64,000 nt of DNA from Axinella damicornis (Eukaryota; Porifera; Demospongiae; Axinellida; Axinellidae), in assembly GCA_963931865.1 (NCBI GenBank), contig OZ007507.1:5143148-5207147 (forward strand). The letters are read 5' to 3'. Each line of letters begins with the position of its first letter. Position 1 is the stretch's first letter. The notes beneath the pieces are model-generated. The model was given only the letters and a program-made list of their open reading frames with translations, was not told where the DNA came from and searched no databases. Made by a program: the position numbers and the translations under genes. This document shows, in pieces, positions 48,601 through 60,400 of this stretch.

Positions 48601-50350
48601 AATGTATCATGTCAGACCATGTCAAGTGTCAGCAAGGGCACATCGAGCCACTGAAGGCGGCGAGAGGGCATGCAACATTCATAGACGGCAAAATGCTGAG
48701 TGTTACTAAATATAGAATTCAAATTTTGACTGTATAAGCACGTGAACAGTAGGCGCGCGCCCCTCATGCGGTCACTTTTGTACTTACGATCGAGATGACT
48801 GGCATTCCGTCTGTAGCGTTCGTCTTTGACCGGAGGTCTTAGCTACCTAGCGTGAACTCCTTTTGATGCTATCATTCCCTCCCTCCAACTTACGCAACAG
48901 CAAATGTCGAGCTGTTGTGCTGTTGTCGAGAGTGGCGAATGTTGGCTTGCATCCAGCGACACTTTCCGAATCTGGGCCTGCTACACTGGTAGGAGAGCTA
49001 CCCGGACTAGGAAGTACTTGGGCTAGAGATCGCTTGGATGGCGTTTCTGTACCGACATCGGTAGCACTCGTACTCATCTTCCTTGCCCAGGAAAAAGTTC
49101 CATCAAACGTCCGTAACCGTACCGTGCACGCAATTTCACATGCTTAACCGGAAACTTTATTTTTAGTAACACCACTCAGCACTATGCCGTCTATACGTGT
49201 GCTATAGGAAGTTGCATGCCCTCTCGCCGCCTTTGGCGGCTTGATGCGCCCTTGGTGTCAGTATACAACCAAAGTTAGCTACAGTTGGCTTCACAGGTCA
49301 GTATACAACCAAAGTTAGCTACAGTTGGCTTCACAGGTACAGTGGCCATACCGACAGCATACAATGACACCCTCCAACAAACAGAATAGTAATTAGGCTG
49401 CTAATGGTATTCATGACCTACATAATGAGACCCTCTGTCGGAGGTACAGTCAGGGTACGGTTGGACAGAGATTCAGTGCTCGGTTCAGCTTCAGCTTGCC
49501 TATCTCTAGACTGCTATCCTACATTTCAGCAGTTTTTCCCATGCCATTAAGAGGGTCCAACTATGTAGTTATAGTCACTATGGACTCGGAGAAAAAAAGG
49601 AAACACAAAATGTGGCGTCCTACCTGCTGTATGCAACAAAGTAGCAGTTTGCTGTGAATACGGTCCCAAATCTTGTCCTGGATAGTGCGCCATGTACATG
49701 GACTGAGAGGGCCTGGCTTCAGAGGTAAAGGAGCCTGGTTGATCGAAAGGGGGTGGACTGGAGGTGGAGCTGGACCTAGACACAGCACTATCCCTGTGGG
49801 AAGCCAAACCAAGAAACAGTAATAGGGTACTAAGTACTTGTAGCAAAACACCTGCTGGTTTTCATAAGCAAATTAAATTCTTCACCAAGAAAATATTACC
49901 AGGGCAGTGAATAAACTACAATGGGATAAGGTTATGGGATTGCACAGACATAATGGCTGAGTGGACTCCACCCAAGCACTTCAAATGCCGTACCCACTAA
50001 TTTGATTGCTAAAAAGTTTTACAGAGCTCTAGCTCTAGCTCTATTATACCTTCTTGTTCCACAGAGTTCAGATCCTCTGAAGCCTTTTGCAAAGGGGTTG
50101 TATTCAATCTTCAACTGTGTAATCTGCAGGAGGGGAATTCTTCTAATTTACTGCTTATGTACCCACTAATCCAGTTTTGCATGTCCCTACACAAGGAAAT
50201 TACAAATTAAGCTCTCAACAAGTTTTGTCATTAGCAAAAACTCTGTGACCACCATGATAATGGGATTACGTTTCTTTTAGCCCCCCCTAAACGGTACACT
50301 GCTGCGCACTATTCAATCGCCCACCCAAACTTTCTCTATGTAGTGTTTAG

Positions 50351-50392
<42 letters not shown>

Positions 50393-53300
50393 ACATTTTG
50401 CCACGGATTGTCATGGCAGCTAGCTACATAACCAAATAGTACCTTTTGATTCTGGTATGCCGTAACTCCCATAAACTGTGTCTCTGGAAATATGTGGGTG
50501 CTGAAGCTGTCACTTTCACCCTGTTGCATTGTTAGTGCTTTTTCATCGCTGGCCTTTACTACGTGTATTCTTGGTTGATACTTATGCATCGAGTTCAAAA
50601 TCACCTGGAGAGAAGAAAAATACAAAGTCTTCACATCAGGTTGTTATTAGTCTTGTCCTAGCAACTCTAAAGTCAGAACACGAAACATTTCTGGAAACAT
50701 GACCAGATTGCAAGTCTTGCAATAGGAAAGCTGATTGCCCAAAACCACAATATGATTATCCCCTATGAAATTTTATGCAAGAAGCAAAATGTTCTAATAT
50801 TATATTGGCAATCTGCTTTCCTGTTGCAAGATTTTCGCAATCTGCTGTACCAATCTAGCCCTAATCCCCTATCACACCCCCTAATCTAATTATCAAGGTG
50901 TGGTAGGTTCCCAGGCCATTTATATCCCATGTTTGCTTAGTAGCAGTAGTGGTAGACTGAAGGAAGATGGATACATCATCAGCGGATGAGAGCACTAATG
51001 TACATGTAAGTACAGGGGAGATTAGTCTCGGCCCCAGACCCAAACCAACCCCAGCACAGATCGCTACTAGATGCGATCCGTGCTGGGGTGGTTTGGGTCT
51101 GGGACCGAGACTAAGGGGAGATCAGAGCACTGACAGTAAGCTATATAAGAGGAAGTGACACTATAAACACAGGGTTGAAGCATAAACTGTCAATTATCGC
51201 CACAGATGTCCCGTCCACATCTATCTCAGCCCCAGACATGCCGTGCACATCAGCTACTTCATAAACAGATGATCTATCAATCAAGTTGACCTCTGGCCAG
51301 AAAGAAACGGAGGAGGAAACTGAGCAAGTCAGCTCTGATGAATGCTCCGTTTGCTTTGGACTGTACTGCTACATGTATGTGCTTGTGGAAGATGGGTGCA
51401 CGAAGACTGTTTGCTGATAGTAGTGGGCAGGAGAGGTTCTGCACCTCCTGCACTTCTGCTTATGCATAACGATACTGTGTACTTGTGTACGTCAATCATT
51501 TTCAATGTATTTACACTTTAAAAACACTTTCAATAATGATGAAATTTGAAGTGACACATTGCAAGATATTCTGAAACACAGAGATCAGGTTTTATCTGGG
51601 CAAGCATGAGTGAGCCCCACATACACATTTTCATTCCACAACTCATTCACGCTCGAGCACCCCACAATGCAATGTATTCTCCTTGTTTTAGTCATTACAC
51701 TATGAGTATATGCTGGGGTCAGCAGTTCACCTGGACGATAATTACAAATTAAACTTTCCGTGGTCGACGATACTCCGTAATGGTTGCCGATAATTGGAAA
51801 GATAGTACGCGTGTGGGATGCTCTGTATCTAAATACCCGTTTTGGGGGTTGCATGGATGGTCTTGTAAAAGAAAGTTTGATCTTCAATCTGGAGAAGTTG
51901 CATATCTGTATGACGATCAGTGAGTGAGCTACATAGCGAGAAACAACTTTCAGCTGATAATTGGCGGACTACACTATGGCAACACTATGTTTACAGTGAT
52001 GGGGCTAGTGCATGTCATAAAAGACAGTGAAAGTGATTTTTTCTGTTCATGCTATCCATGCACGTCCTGCAGAGTATGTGGATGTGCTGGACCAGTGCCG
52101 CATGCTCATAGGCCACGTGTGACGTGCCTACTAGACTCTTTCAGCTAGCCTGACTCACAGCTACTATTTTGTGCATTATGGTGTGTACATTTGCATCTCT
52201 GTAGCAGGCAATAGCATAGGATTTTAGTTGTACTAGAGGAATGTATGACAATGAGGGGCGAGCCTGACAATTGCACACGTGCTGAACAAAGTGGAGTTGC
52301 ACGCACATGACTGTCATCAGAATGTGAGTGAGCATATATAGCACAACCTCAAGCCACAGAATGACACTACAAACTCTAGATGAGAAGTTCGAGGAGCCAG
52401 ATTGCTCATGGTTCGTGTCTCAACTCATATGTGAATCATTAATATTATGCATGCAAGACACACAAAATAAGAGCTACAAGTGATTTACGGCATGATATAG
52501 CTACGACAGTTATATAGTCGTAGAAACTAACCCGTATATGTGATCACTCAAGCTCGCCAAATTACCAGATTCCATGACATACACAGTGACAGACATCGAA
52601 ATCGCACATAACCTTTCGATATTCATGCACCAATGAGTGCCAGACACCAAGATGCCATGCGGGATAAGTACTCTAGTTGGCTACTAGGAGAACGCAGGGC
52701 ATTGTGGGGCTCGCCTGACAAACTGACGTACTGCATGCCAATAATCATTTTCTGAGTGATGATAGGCTGGGAGGCCCGGGCGGCACGGCGCAGCTAATAA
52801 GGGAAGCTGGGGGTGGGGCCTGCGATGTAGCCAATTGTCGTTCATCATTGACGGTCTGCAGCTGCAGTTTCAAGTTCGTGGTAGCCTCGTTCCCAGTCCC
52901 ACGCCCAGCTTTTCGTTGCTTACCCTACTGCAAGCGACGTAGGTACGGCAAGCAATGAAAAGCTGGGCGTGGGACTGGGAACCCTGCAAGTCTGTAGACA
53001 GTAGTAGCTACGTAGTTTGTAGCACCGGCGTAAAGCGTAGCAGGCTCTACTCGGTACTGTCGTGCGGGCGACTTGTACGCGTGTTGCCCTACGGGTGGCG
53101 CAACATTACGATTTTCCACTTGGATATACGGTCATACGCTAAATCGGACAGACACCAACTGGACGAACATCCTGAAGAGCACGACTATGTGGGGCTCGCA
53201 GCTTGCTCAGGCTCGCCCCAATTAATTGGGATGGGTTTAGCCTCAGTCCACCGTCCTTCTGTGGATGCATGTGTAAGTTGGAGCTGCATGTGGAATGGGA

Positions 53301-56300
53301 GATCTTTCCAAGGCTAATAATGAATTCAGCTGCCATGTGTACAGCCATCTGTCCTGCTGAGCATACGTATGTATCATATTCAAGATCAGTGTACAGCGTG
53401 TATAACACCAGGTCTGTGTCTGCTTTCAGCTTTTCAACTCAGTTCCTGCATGCGTTTAGTCTTGGTCCCAGACCCAAACATCCCCAGCACGGATAAACAG
53501 TCTGGGAACGAGACTAGCAAGCATTGTGTCTATGATTATGGTCTGAGTCACCCTGCCAAGCTTGCTTAGTCTTGCCCTACAGTGTCATTTAGTAAATATA
53601 AGTGCTGTGATTCACACATACTTATTGCCCACCCCAGTCCCTAAACGAAATGGGGGAGGCCTGGGAACAAGGCTACCACTGTGTATGGGTGGCACTCACA
53701 TTGTCCAAATAGGGTCGTTGATTATACGTATAGACTGCCCACAACCAACAAAAGGAACCTCGGTTGTAGCTTAAATTCTCTTTTGCAAGTGGTTCCTGAA
53801 TGTGTTCCAGACCTCAGAGAGCCTTCCATGATAACAGCTGATTTTATCAGCAAGCTAGTGCTTTAGCTACGTACGTATATACATGCAGGTCCATTCATGA
53901 CTGTACATCACTGTTTGAAAATTTCTTGCATCATGGGTAAATTTCAGTTCGAAAGTGCTGACCAACTGAACAGTCTACCTATTCAATGGCTGCAACAAGG
54001 ATGGAGACCACTCTTTGAATGGCGTGCTATACGGCCAAAGCACCCAGCTATTGATGGAGTAGGTCTTTTCAAGTTCAGTGGGGATGGTAGTCAGTATAGT
54101 CAGTACCTTGTTATGATACAAACTTCACTCAGTCCATATGCGAACCATGAGTCCAAAGCTTCGAGAGCGGTAGGTGAGGGCAGTGGCACTTAAGGCATTG
54201 ACGCTAGTCGTAAGGGTCGTAAGGCAAGCTGCCCACAGATGCTGGCTACTCTCGGTCTGGTATCCCACAGTCAGCTCAAGCTCAACTGTTTCACTGAGAG
54301 TTCATTGTTCCATTGTTGCTTTTCAGAGTCACTGAAGGGAAATAACAAAGCACACGTGGACAGCCTGTACATGGCTGAAAATAATTACCGTAGTCGCGCG
54401 TTATTAGGCGCATGCGCCTATAACTCCACAGGAAGGAAATATGCGCCTATAAGCGAGATGCGCCTAATAACAAATATAATAATAATGACATTCCTCGAAT
54501 AGGAAGTGTGCTTCAATTCGAATATAGCTGTTTTCCACTCCGAAGGATTGAAAATGGCAGAGTTTCTGGAAGACAACTGCAGCGCTTAACAGCGAGTACC
54601 TGGGACGAGAGTTGAACCTGCGCCTAACAGCGAATATGCGCCTATAAGTGAGATGCGCCTAATAACGCGCGACTACAGTATACCACAAATTGTAGGAGTG
54701 GTGAGTCTGGCAGAAGCAGACACACATACACAGATCCAGCACACCATGTGCTCAGTAGGACAGATGATGGCAGCTATACTTACAGATCAGAACACTCCAA
54801 TGACAGTAGATAGACAGCTTGTTGATAAATGTTGGTCATCGATCGATGAACAGACGGCATGGACCAGAAGAGGGAGGACACGACGTCATGTCTTGACAAA
54901 ATCACGTAGTTAGTTATCATTCCTAGCATTCTTGAATGCATATCAAATGTATACTCGGTCATAGCAGTGGACTACACCAGGGCACTACATCTGTCACCAT
55001 CTTTGTTACCATGCAACATGTCAATGCAGGAACTATCATTGGAGTGAGAATTGGCAGGGTGCAGCGAAGATGATGACATTTGGGCAGGTGTCTCTGAGAG
55101 GTATACCACACCACTAGTAGCAGTAGTTGACAGTTGTAGTATGCTGGAACTCAAAAGGAATATTAATCAGCTGCTTTTGATAAGAAGAAACAGCAAGATA
55201 TCTGTCAGGCGTAATGCAAGCTACGTACTGACTACTGCAGTTACAGAATTCAATTTTGACATCTGGCATTTTATTTTGGCAAGTTTCCAAGCCATGTTTT
55301 AAGTAGCTTCACTCGCTTCGCTCACTCAGCTACTTCCCCCCTCGTTCGTCTATGTGAGTAATCTGGCTCTCTGTGCAGAGCTGCTGCTCCCTGATTGCGT
55401 CCGCTTCAGCTGCTGCTCCCCGATTGCATCCGCTTGTAGCCCCAGCTGTTCTGGAATATATTCCAGCCCATGCCCAATGTTCTCAAACATTCTTCGCGGA
55501 GTTCAAGGCTCAGTAAATTGAAGTACGAATTTCATACATCACTAGTTCCCGCCCCGACCCATGCTCACTTCCGTCACGCACACACAGACACACAAACATG
55601 TTAAAATCTTAATGTACTGATTGCAGTGGACCTGACAGCCTCCTTTTAGTTTGCAACGGTTTGGTGTTCCAAGAGATTTGGTGACATTAAAGCAATCCCG
55701 ATTCAAGCCTGGAGCACTCCCTTCGGAGGTGGCAGGGCAAAAGTGCGCAGGCTATAAACGAAAGGTAGTGAGTTATGACGTTGGAGGTGCTTAACGTCTC
55801 CACAAAAGCTTATACGTAACCTCCACAAAAGCTTACACCTCCACAAAGGCCAAGTTTTTCACCTGTCATTAGGAAGGGTTCCGAGTCATACGTAGCAGCT
55901 TCATGCTTTCCACTGCCCTGCTACTGCTTTCTGCTTTAGTGCTGTCTTCCTAAGCATCACGCACTGCGTGGTGATTGTGCCATCATCATACATCCTAGTA
56001 AACTAGGGGCATGCCCACAGGTGTCAGTCAGCCTCCTCAGAGGCTGCATCATTTTCAGTCCATCATGAAGCACTCTCGTGGTAACTTTCGTGTGAACGAG
56101 GTAATGGAGGTTCAATTTCTTACAGAAGTGGCATATATAAAAGTATTCTGCAAAACGTGGTGGGGCAATTGCCTACTTGTCCTATTGTGTGCGCCAACCA
56201 TACAATTATCACCAATGGAGGAGCAGCAATCAACGAGCTGCATCGCTTCTATAGTGACATAATAGATTATAATCTGCAGGCTAAGTTTGTGACACATCTT

Positions 56301-56981
56301 GTTTCAGCCCCGGAACACCTAATGGTTCTATGCTAAGAAACAGAACAGCCCCTCACGGACATGCATATACGGGGGCTGCACTACCCACAAAAGGACACAA
56401 AACTGTCACATTGTGATTGGTAGCTATGCATGTAATTATTTTTGAAATGCAATGAGCTATATAGCCCCAGGATAAAGATCAGGAGTTTACTATCATTTCC
56501 ACAAACACACCTCCTCCTCCACGATTCATACAGCCTACTACAACTTTGTATATACACACCTACACATTGGTCAGTAGTACTGACTATGTTTGGTAGATCA
56601 TGTCACAGAAGATTGGCAGTGTATGGCTTTAGTTACACAACCAAGTTGAGTGTCTTACGTAAGAAGATGAGACTTGTATGCATGACAACAATATGATTCA
56701 GAATTCCACTTACATATCCCAATTGATCCAAATGGTTATTGGTGATTTTCAACTTCTGAAAGGAGACTAGCTGCTTTTCCCAAACAGATCCATTAGCAGG
56801 GCTGTCTGGATGGACGTATAATCTTCCAGGCAGTGCAGGCTCTGCTTTGCCCGTGACTACCCACTCAGAGTCATGAAACTTATATCTGTTGTCTCCAACA
56901 GGAACAATGTCCATAACGATGATATACTTGGAATCCGGTTCTAGACCAGATACACTAATCTTGATGACAGGAAACATCCTC
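45659..56981 (-). CDS. Tbx4/5: T-box transcription factor, Tbx4/5-like (3' part)
   Basis: DNA-binding nuclear regulator. Five phase-consistent exons: 56714-56981, 50443-50604, 50050-50123, 49624-49793, 45659-46194; 402 aa visible, ending at a stop at 45659. Exons 1-3 cover the T-box from [20 protein letters not shown] through [52 protein letters not shown] and [16 protein letters not shown] to [19 protein letters not shown]. The [18 protein letters not shown] and VSFQKLK.TNNHLD blocks are closest to Tbx4/5 among families I know; Brachyury and Tbx1 fit less well. The last two exons encode a Ser/Gln/Thr/Tyr-rich low-complexity C-terminus, as expected of an activation region. The exon with the T-box start (the ITKAGR part) and the N-terminus were not found and must lie at higher coordinates, possibly beyond the window. 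The 6.1-kb intron 50605-56713 holds several repeats. Confidence 0.9.
46627..46740. repeat. Possible single end of a TACCGTA-type element
   Basis: TACCGTATTTCCACTATCAA followed by GCCGC.CTCGA-rich sequence resembles the ends of the TIR elements at 3815 and 28591, but no matching inverted end was found nearby. Inside the T-box intron 46195-49623. Confidence 0.35.
48627..49260. mobile_element. TIR element with internal 76-codon open frame
   Basis: Left end TGTCAGCAAGGGCACATCGA is mirrored by the right end TTGATGCGCCCTTGGTGTCA. Inverted homology extends about 100 bp inward (GGCGGCGAGAGGGCATGCAAC, TAGACGGCA, GCTGAGTG). A minus-strand frame 48847-49077 (starts [17 protein letters not shown]) lies wholly inside and is not recognised. 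634 bp, in a T-box intron. Confidence 0.75.
49257..49336. repeat. 40-bp direct tandem duplication
   Basis: Two identical adjacent copies of GTCAGTATACAACCAAAGTT plus AGCTACAGTTGGCTTCACAG, abutting the right end of the TIR element at 48627-49260. Confidence 0.9.
50351..50391. repeat. 41-base poly-C tract (poly-G in T-box sense)
   Basis: Longest homopolymer in the window. In the T-box sense strand it is a G run starting about 50 nt after the donor of exon 50443-50604. Confidence 0.95.
51022..51114. mobile_element. Foldback element with TTAGTCTCG ends
   Basis: Palindrome: TTAGTCTCGGCCCCAGACCC mirrored by GGGTCTGGGACCGAGACTAA, inner ACCCCAGCACAGATCG / CGATCCGTGCTGGGGT. A shorter relative is at 53457-53516. 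Confidence 0.8.
52882..52983. mobile_element. Foldback element, TAGCCTCGTTCCCAG family, lacking its right tip
   Basis: Begins TAGCCTCGTTCCCAGTCCC and runs to the mirrored GGGACTGGGA, then stops short of the usual ACGAGGCTA, so the right tip is lost. The core matches the copies at 25870 and 42822. Confidence 0.75.
53457..53516. mobile_element. Short foldback element (TAGTCTTGGTCCCAG ends)
   Basis: 60-bp imperfect palindrome TAGTCTTGGTCCCAGACCC ... GTCTGGGAACGAGACTA. Confidence 0.65.
54386..54680. mobile_element. TIR element with TACCGTAGTCGCGCG ends
   Basis: 295 bp: TACCGTAGTCGCGCGTTATT at the left and mirrored AATAACGCGCGACTACAGTA at the right. GCGCCTATAA / GCGCCTAATAAC motifs are repeated several times inside. 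Non-autonomous, in the big T-box intron. Confidence 0.8.
55301..55620. repeat. Dispersed repeat, copy 2 (AAGTAGCTTCACTCGCTTCG start)
   Basis: Matches 14151-14570 in the same orientation with some internal deletions of the GCTGCTGCTCC units. Starts and ends at the same motifs, so both are probably full-length members of one family. Confidence 0.8.
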
Positions 56982-56985
56982 CTGT

Positions 56986-56987
56986 GG

Positions 56988-57018
<31 letters not shown>

Positions 57019-57065
57019 TGCACGTGTGTGTATGTATGTGTGCATGTGTGCATGTGTGTGTGATG
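56986..57065. repeat. (TG)n microsatellite next to a T-box acceptor
   Basis: Imperfect TG repeat on the plus strand, (CA)n in the T-box sense strand, reaching to within a few bases of the acceptor at 56982. Frames through it give His/Thr- or Cys/Val-rich artefacts. Confidence 0.95.
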
Positions 57066-59074
57066 TGTGTGTGAGCATGTATAAATGTGTGTGTGTGGAT
57101 GTGAGTGCTTATATTGCCCTGCAATATGTAAGCACTTGCAGTACAAAAACAGGTTTAGCGTATACAAACTAAGACATTCACTGTGTAGGCCTGACATGCG
57201 CATTGGGATGACGTCCTGCCATTTTCAGGCATTCCCACCAAGTTTATGTCAGTGCCGTATGAAAAGCAGAGGAAGCATTTCACAAGTGATGTCGCATGCT
57301 GGAGTCATGCATGCATGACTAACTATTGGTACAATACAGACACTAGCTGAAATCGTGACCTATGCAGACCGATTAGTTGCTTCCCATTCTGAAGGCACTC
57401 AGCAATAAGATTACAAACGGCCAACTCAGTTAATTTATAAGGGTGTTTCACTTTGTACCTGTGCGTGCCCTAATATAGGGAGAAATCATACATTTAGATG
57501 CCACTCTGCATCCGTTTTAAGGTTGTACCCGTAAGTGAAATGCCTCACATGCTTTTGTGAATCTACCAGAATAGTTCTTCATTGATGATCTTAATTAATG
57601 CAAACAAGCAGAATCAATTCAGGTTTCCACGGAAACCATGAGAACTACAAAGAGAATGTTGGAGTACAGGTGTTCCATTCATTAAGATCCGACTGATCTT
57701 AACATGAATGCTCATAAGTGGCTTAGTGGAGCTTTGAAGTTCAATAAGTATTAGGGCTACCCATGCACAAACATTCTTTGCATGTACAAACATTAACCTT
57801 GTTCCCAGGTGGCTTGGGGGTTGAGTATGACTCGGCAAACGTTCAACTTATGGTACTATAGCTACATGGAACCATTTACATGAATCACCAGTCACCAATA
57901 ATACTCCTGCTGGCTGCCAAAAGTCATCAACATCGAATAGCACTAGACACAAAGCGCACTCATAAACGAGCATCAACGGTGAACTCACTTCCATGTAGCA
58001 AGTTTTGCTACGAAAGTTTAGTCGCAGACAAAAGTTGTCTTCTGTTCCATACAGCTTCATCTCTAGCCTCACTCATTCCCAGCTGCATGTCATCATAGGA
58101 ATAAAACAGCCTAAGAGGTCAAATTGCAACATTGCTGCATATGCATGGGGGGGATAGTCGTTCCTGCAAACCCCCACAGCAAACAGAGCTTCCTTGACAC
58201 GTACAAGACAGCAAAGTCGCTGCGTTCACAGAGGTTAGCCCCCCACTAATACTTCATAAACATCGCTGGTGGAAAGAACCCAATAGCAATATGGCAGTAG
58301 CTGAGCAGTGAATATTGGATTAGTGCAACATAATTCGAATCTGCTAAGAATGGACATTCATGCTCGTGGAAGCAACTGCTTCAATGTAAGCTTTCACAAA
58401 GTCAAGCAGAAAGTTCCTCTAACAAAAGCCACGTGCAGAATGCCTAAGCCAGCATGGTCAACAGAATGTGCAATTGCAACATTTAGAAAGATGACTGTGA
58501 TTATTAGTGCATGACGTAATTGCTTTTAAAATCATGTGATGACATTCCGAAAGTTGGTTGGCAGTGCTACTGTCCTGGCAGTCGAAGTAAACCCTTTGAA
58601 ATTGCAATGGCATTTCTCATCCTACAAATTGAAAGCCGTAGGAGCCACTACGGCCGACCCAGCCATGGCCGTACCGGTTTTGACCTTGGAAAAAAATCTA
58701 TTGAGTGGGCATGTAACTATAGATACGAAAGTGCGAGCACTCAAGCGAGACCAGTGCAGTTCATAGTCTCGTTCACACCGGGACCTGCAATCCGTGTACA
58801 TCTGCAAGTTGCAGTGCAAAGCACAAAGGTGCCACAAGAGCCCATCCCGAAAATGAAGGCGAAAATGTTTTCTCTGACACTGCCTTAGGCATCGTATAAT
58901 TTAACATTGGCCGGACAGGTTTGTTTTTGCTTCCTACGACCCTGAAATGCCCTGGGACGAAGCCCCTTCAACTCTGACTTGCATTCTTCCAGAGGGCAGT
59001 GAGCCTTGTAGTGATGCCTTCCTCAGTCTGTCGTTGTAATGTACCTTCCTTTCAATATGCCCCCTTTGGCTTAC

Positions 59075-59290
59075 ATCAGCACTGCACCATGGGCTTTGGA
59101 GATAAGCTCTGGTCACTTTGCAAGCAGAAAGGGCGGGACAGGGAGAGGCAGGTGGGCATCATCCGAAGGGTGACAACACATGTGGCTGTTGTGTTTGGCT
59201 GTAGAAAGGCCTTGGTCGGCATGGGGGGGGGGGGGGGGGGGGGGGTTACAAGGGGGCTTCTAAATGCCCCTCTCACCTTGTAGGGGCTAC
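59075..59290. repeat. Dispersed repeat, GGGCGGGACAGGG family, with poly-G
   Basis: Shares GCAGAAAGGGCGGGACAGGG and GTAGAAAGGCC with 32519-32725. A 23-base G run (59223-59245) interrupts it after GGTCGGCAT. Confidence 0.65.
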
Positions 59291-59849
59291 ATTCCTGTAG
59301 TTTTAGTCCAGATGGGCATTCGCTGGTAGAGAGCCTTGACTACTGAAAGTTAGCCAATCAGTGGGTATGGTGAATCTGTATGATGGCTGAAGTTGCCAAC
59401 TTAAATTAATTGACTAAGGACTCATGATTCCGATGATGATTTTAATGACAAAAATTACAACTCCCTACACTCATCACACACACACACACACACACACGAC
59501 ACCCTCACACACATATGTACACATGATGCATCTCCAAACACACAACACATACACCACACACAAACAGGTAGATATAATACATCCAGATGCAAGGCCCACG
59601 GCCAAAGTGGCAGTTCTTAAACACGGTCACAACCGACAAACGCGGTCGAGTGAGCTACACTTTTCCTGAGGAGGAGAGACTTCCCCTGGCCTCTATCCTA
59701 TCAGGCATGAGTTAGAGTGACTATATCATGTGTTGCAGTGACCCGCAAACCAACACTAGCCTCATTCCTAGGCTTTTTTCTTGTGGAGGAAAGAGGAAAT
59801 GAGCTGTGTACAAAGCTATGCCATCAACCACATTTCAGATTAGGAAATC

Positions 59850-60400
59850 GTATGACTGACCATAGCACAGCACATGTACACAAGGAGCAATGCATATCAC
59901 ATGACTGACCATAGCACAGCACACAAGGAGCAATGCATATCACATACTTGCCATTGTTACCGTCCCGGAATTTCCGGGACTGTCCCGGAAACTGACCTTT
60001 TGTCCTGCTGTCCCGGAAACAATCGAAATTGTCCCGGAAATTATACACGTGGCCTAGGCGTTTACTACGTACAAGCAAGTCTGTCTGACAAACTACTACC
60101 TGCAGATGAGTGCCAGTACCAGTGGGTCAGAACGGTTAGAACCGGTGTCCAAGAAGGCCATGCAAGTGGCATCCCGATTGGAAGCGCTATAATGTGTCCT
60201 CAAGCAGAAAGGGAGCCTCTTTCGTCCGTTGTAAATTCTCTCCAGACTACCCTAGGAATGCTGCTGTGCAGTGGATCAAAATTGTCCTGCACAAGACAGC
60301 AAAATCCTGCAAAATAAGTGAAATTTTCCTGCATATACAAAACTCAGGGTTGGGAAGTATGATATCATATGACTGACCATAGCACAGCACACAAGGAGCG
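59850..60400. repeat. Three direct repeats flanking a TCCCGGAAA cluster
   Basis: ACTGACCATAGCACAGCACA with the following ACAAGGAGC(A/G)AT occurs three times, starting near 59855, 59902 and 60372. Between the second and third copies, TGTCCCGGAAA or a close variant occurs four times within 80 bp (59965-60042). Confidence 0.8.

Noticed and set aside
53897..55302. Plus-strand open frames in the T-box intron (53897-54193, 54653-54913, 55051-55302)
   Set aside because: Some look protein-like, but no recognisable domain or consistent splice joints were found, and one overlaps a TIR element end. Probably decayed transposon or chance.
56955..57203. His/Thr-rich and Cys/Val-rich frames
   Set aside because: Translations of the TG/CA microsatellite.
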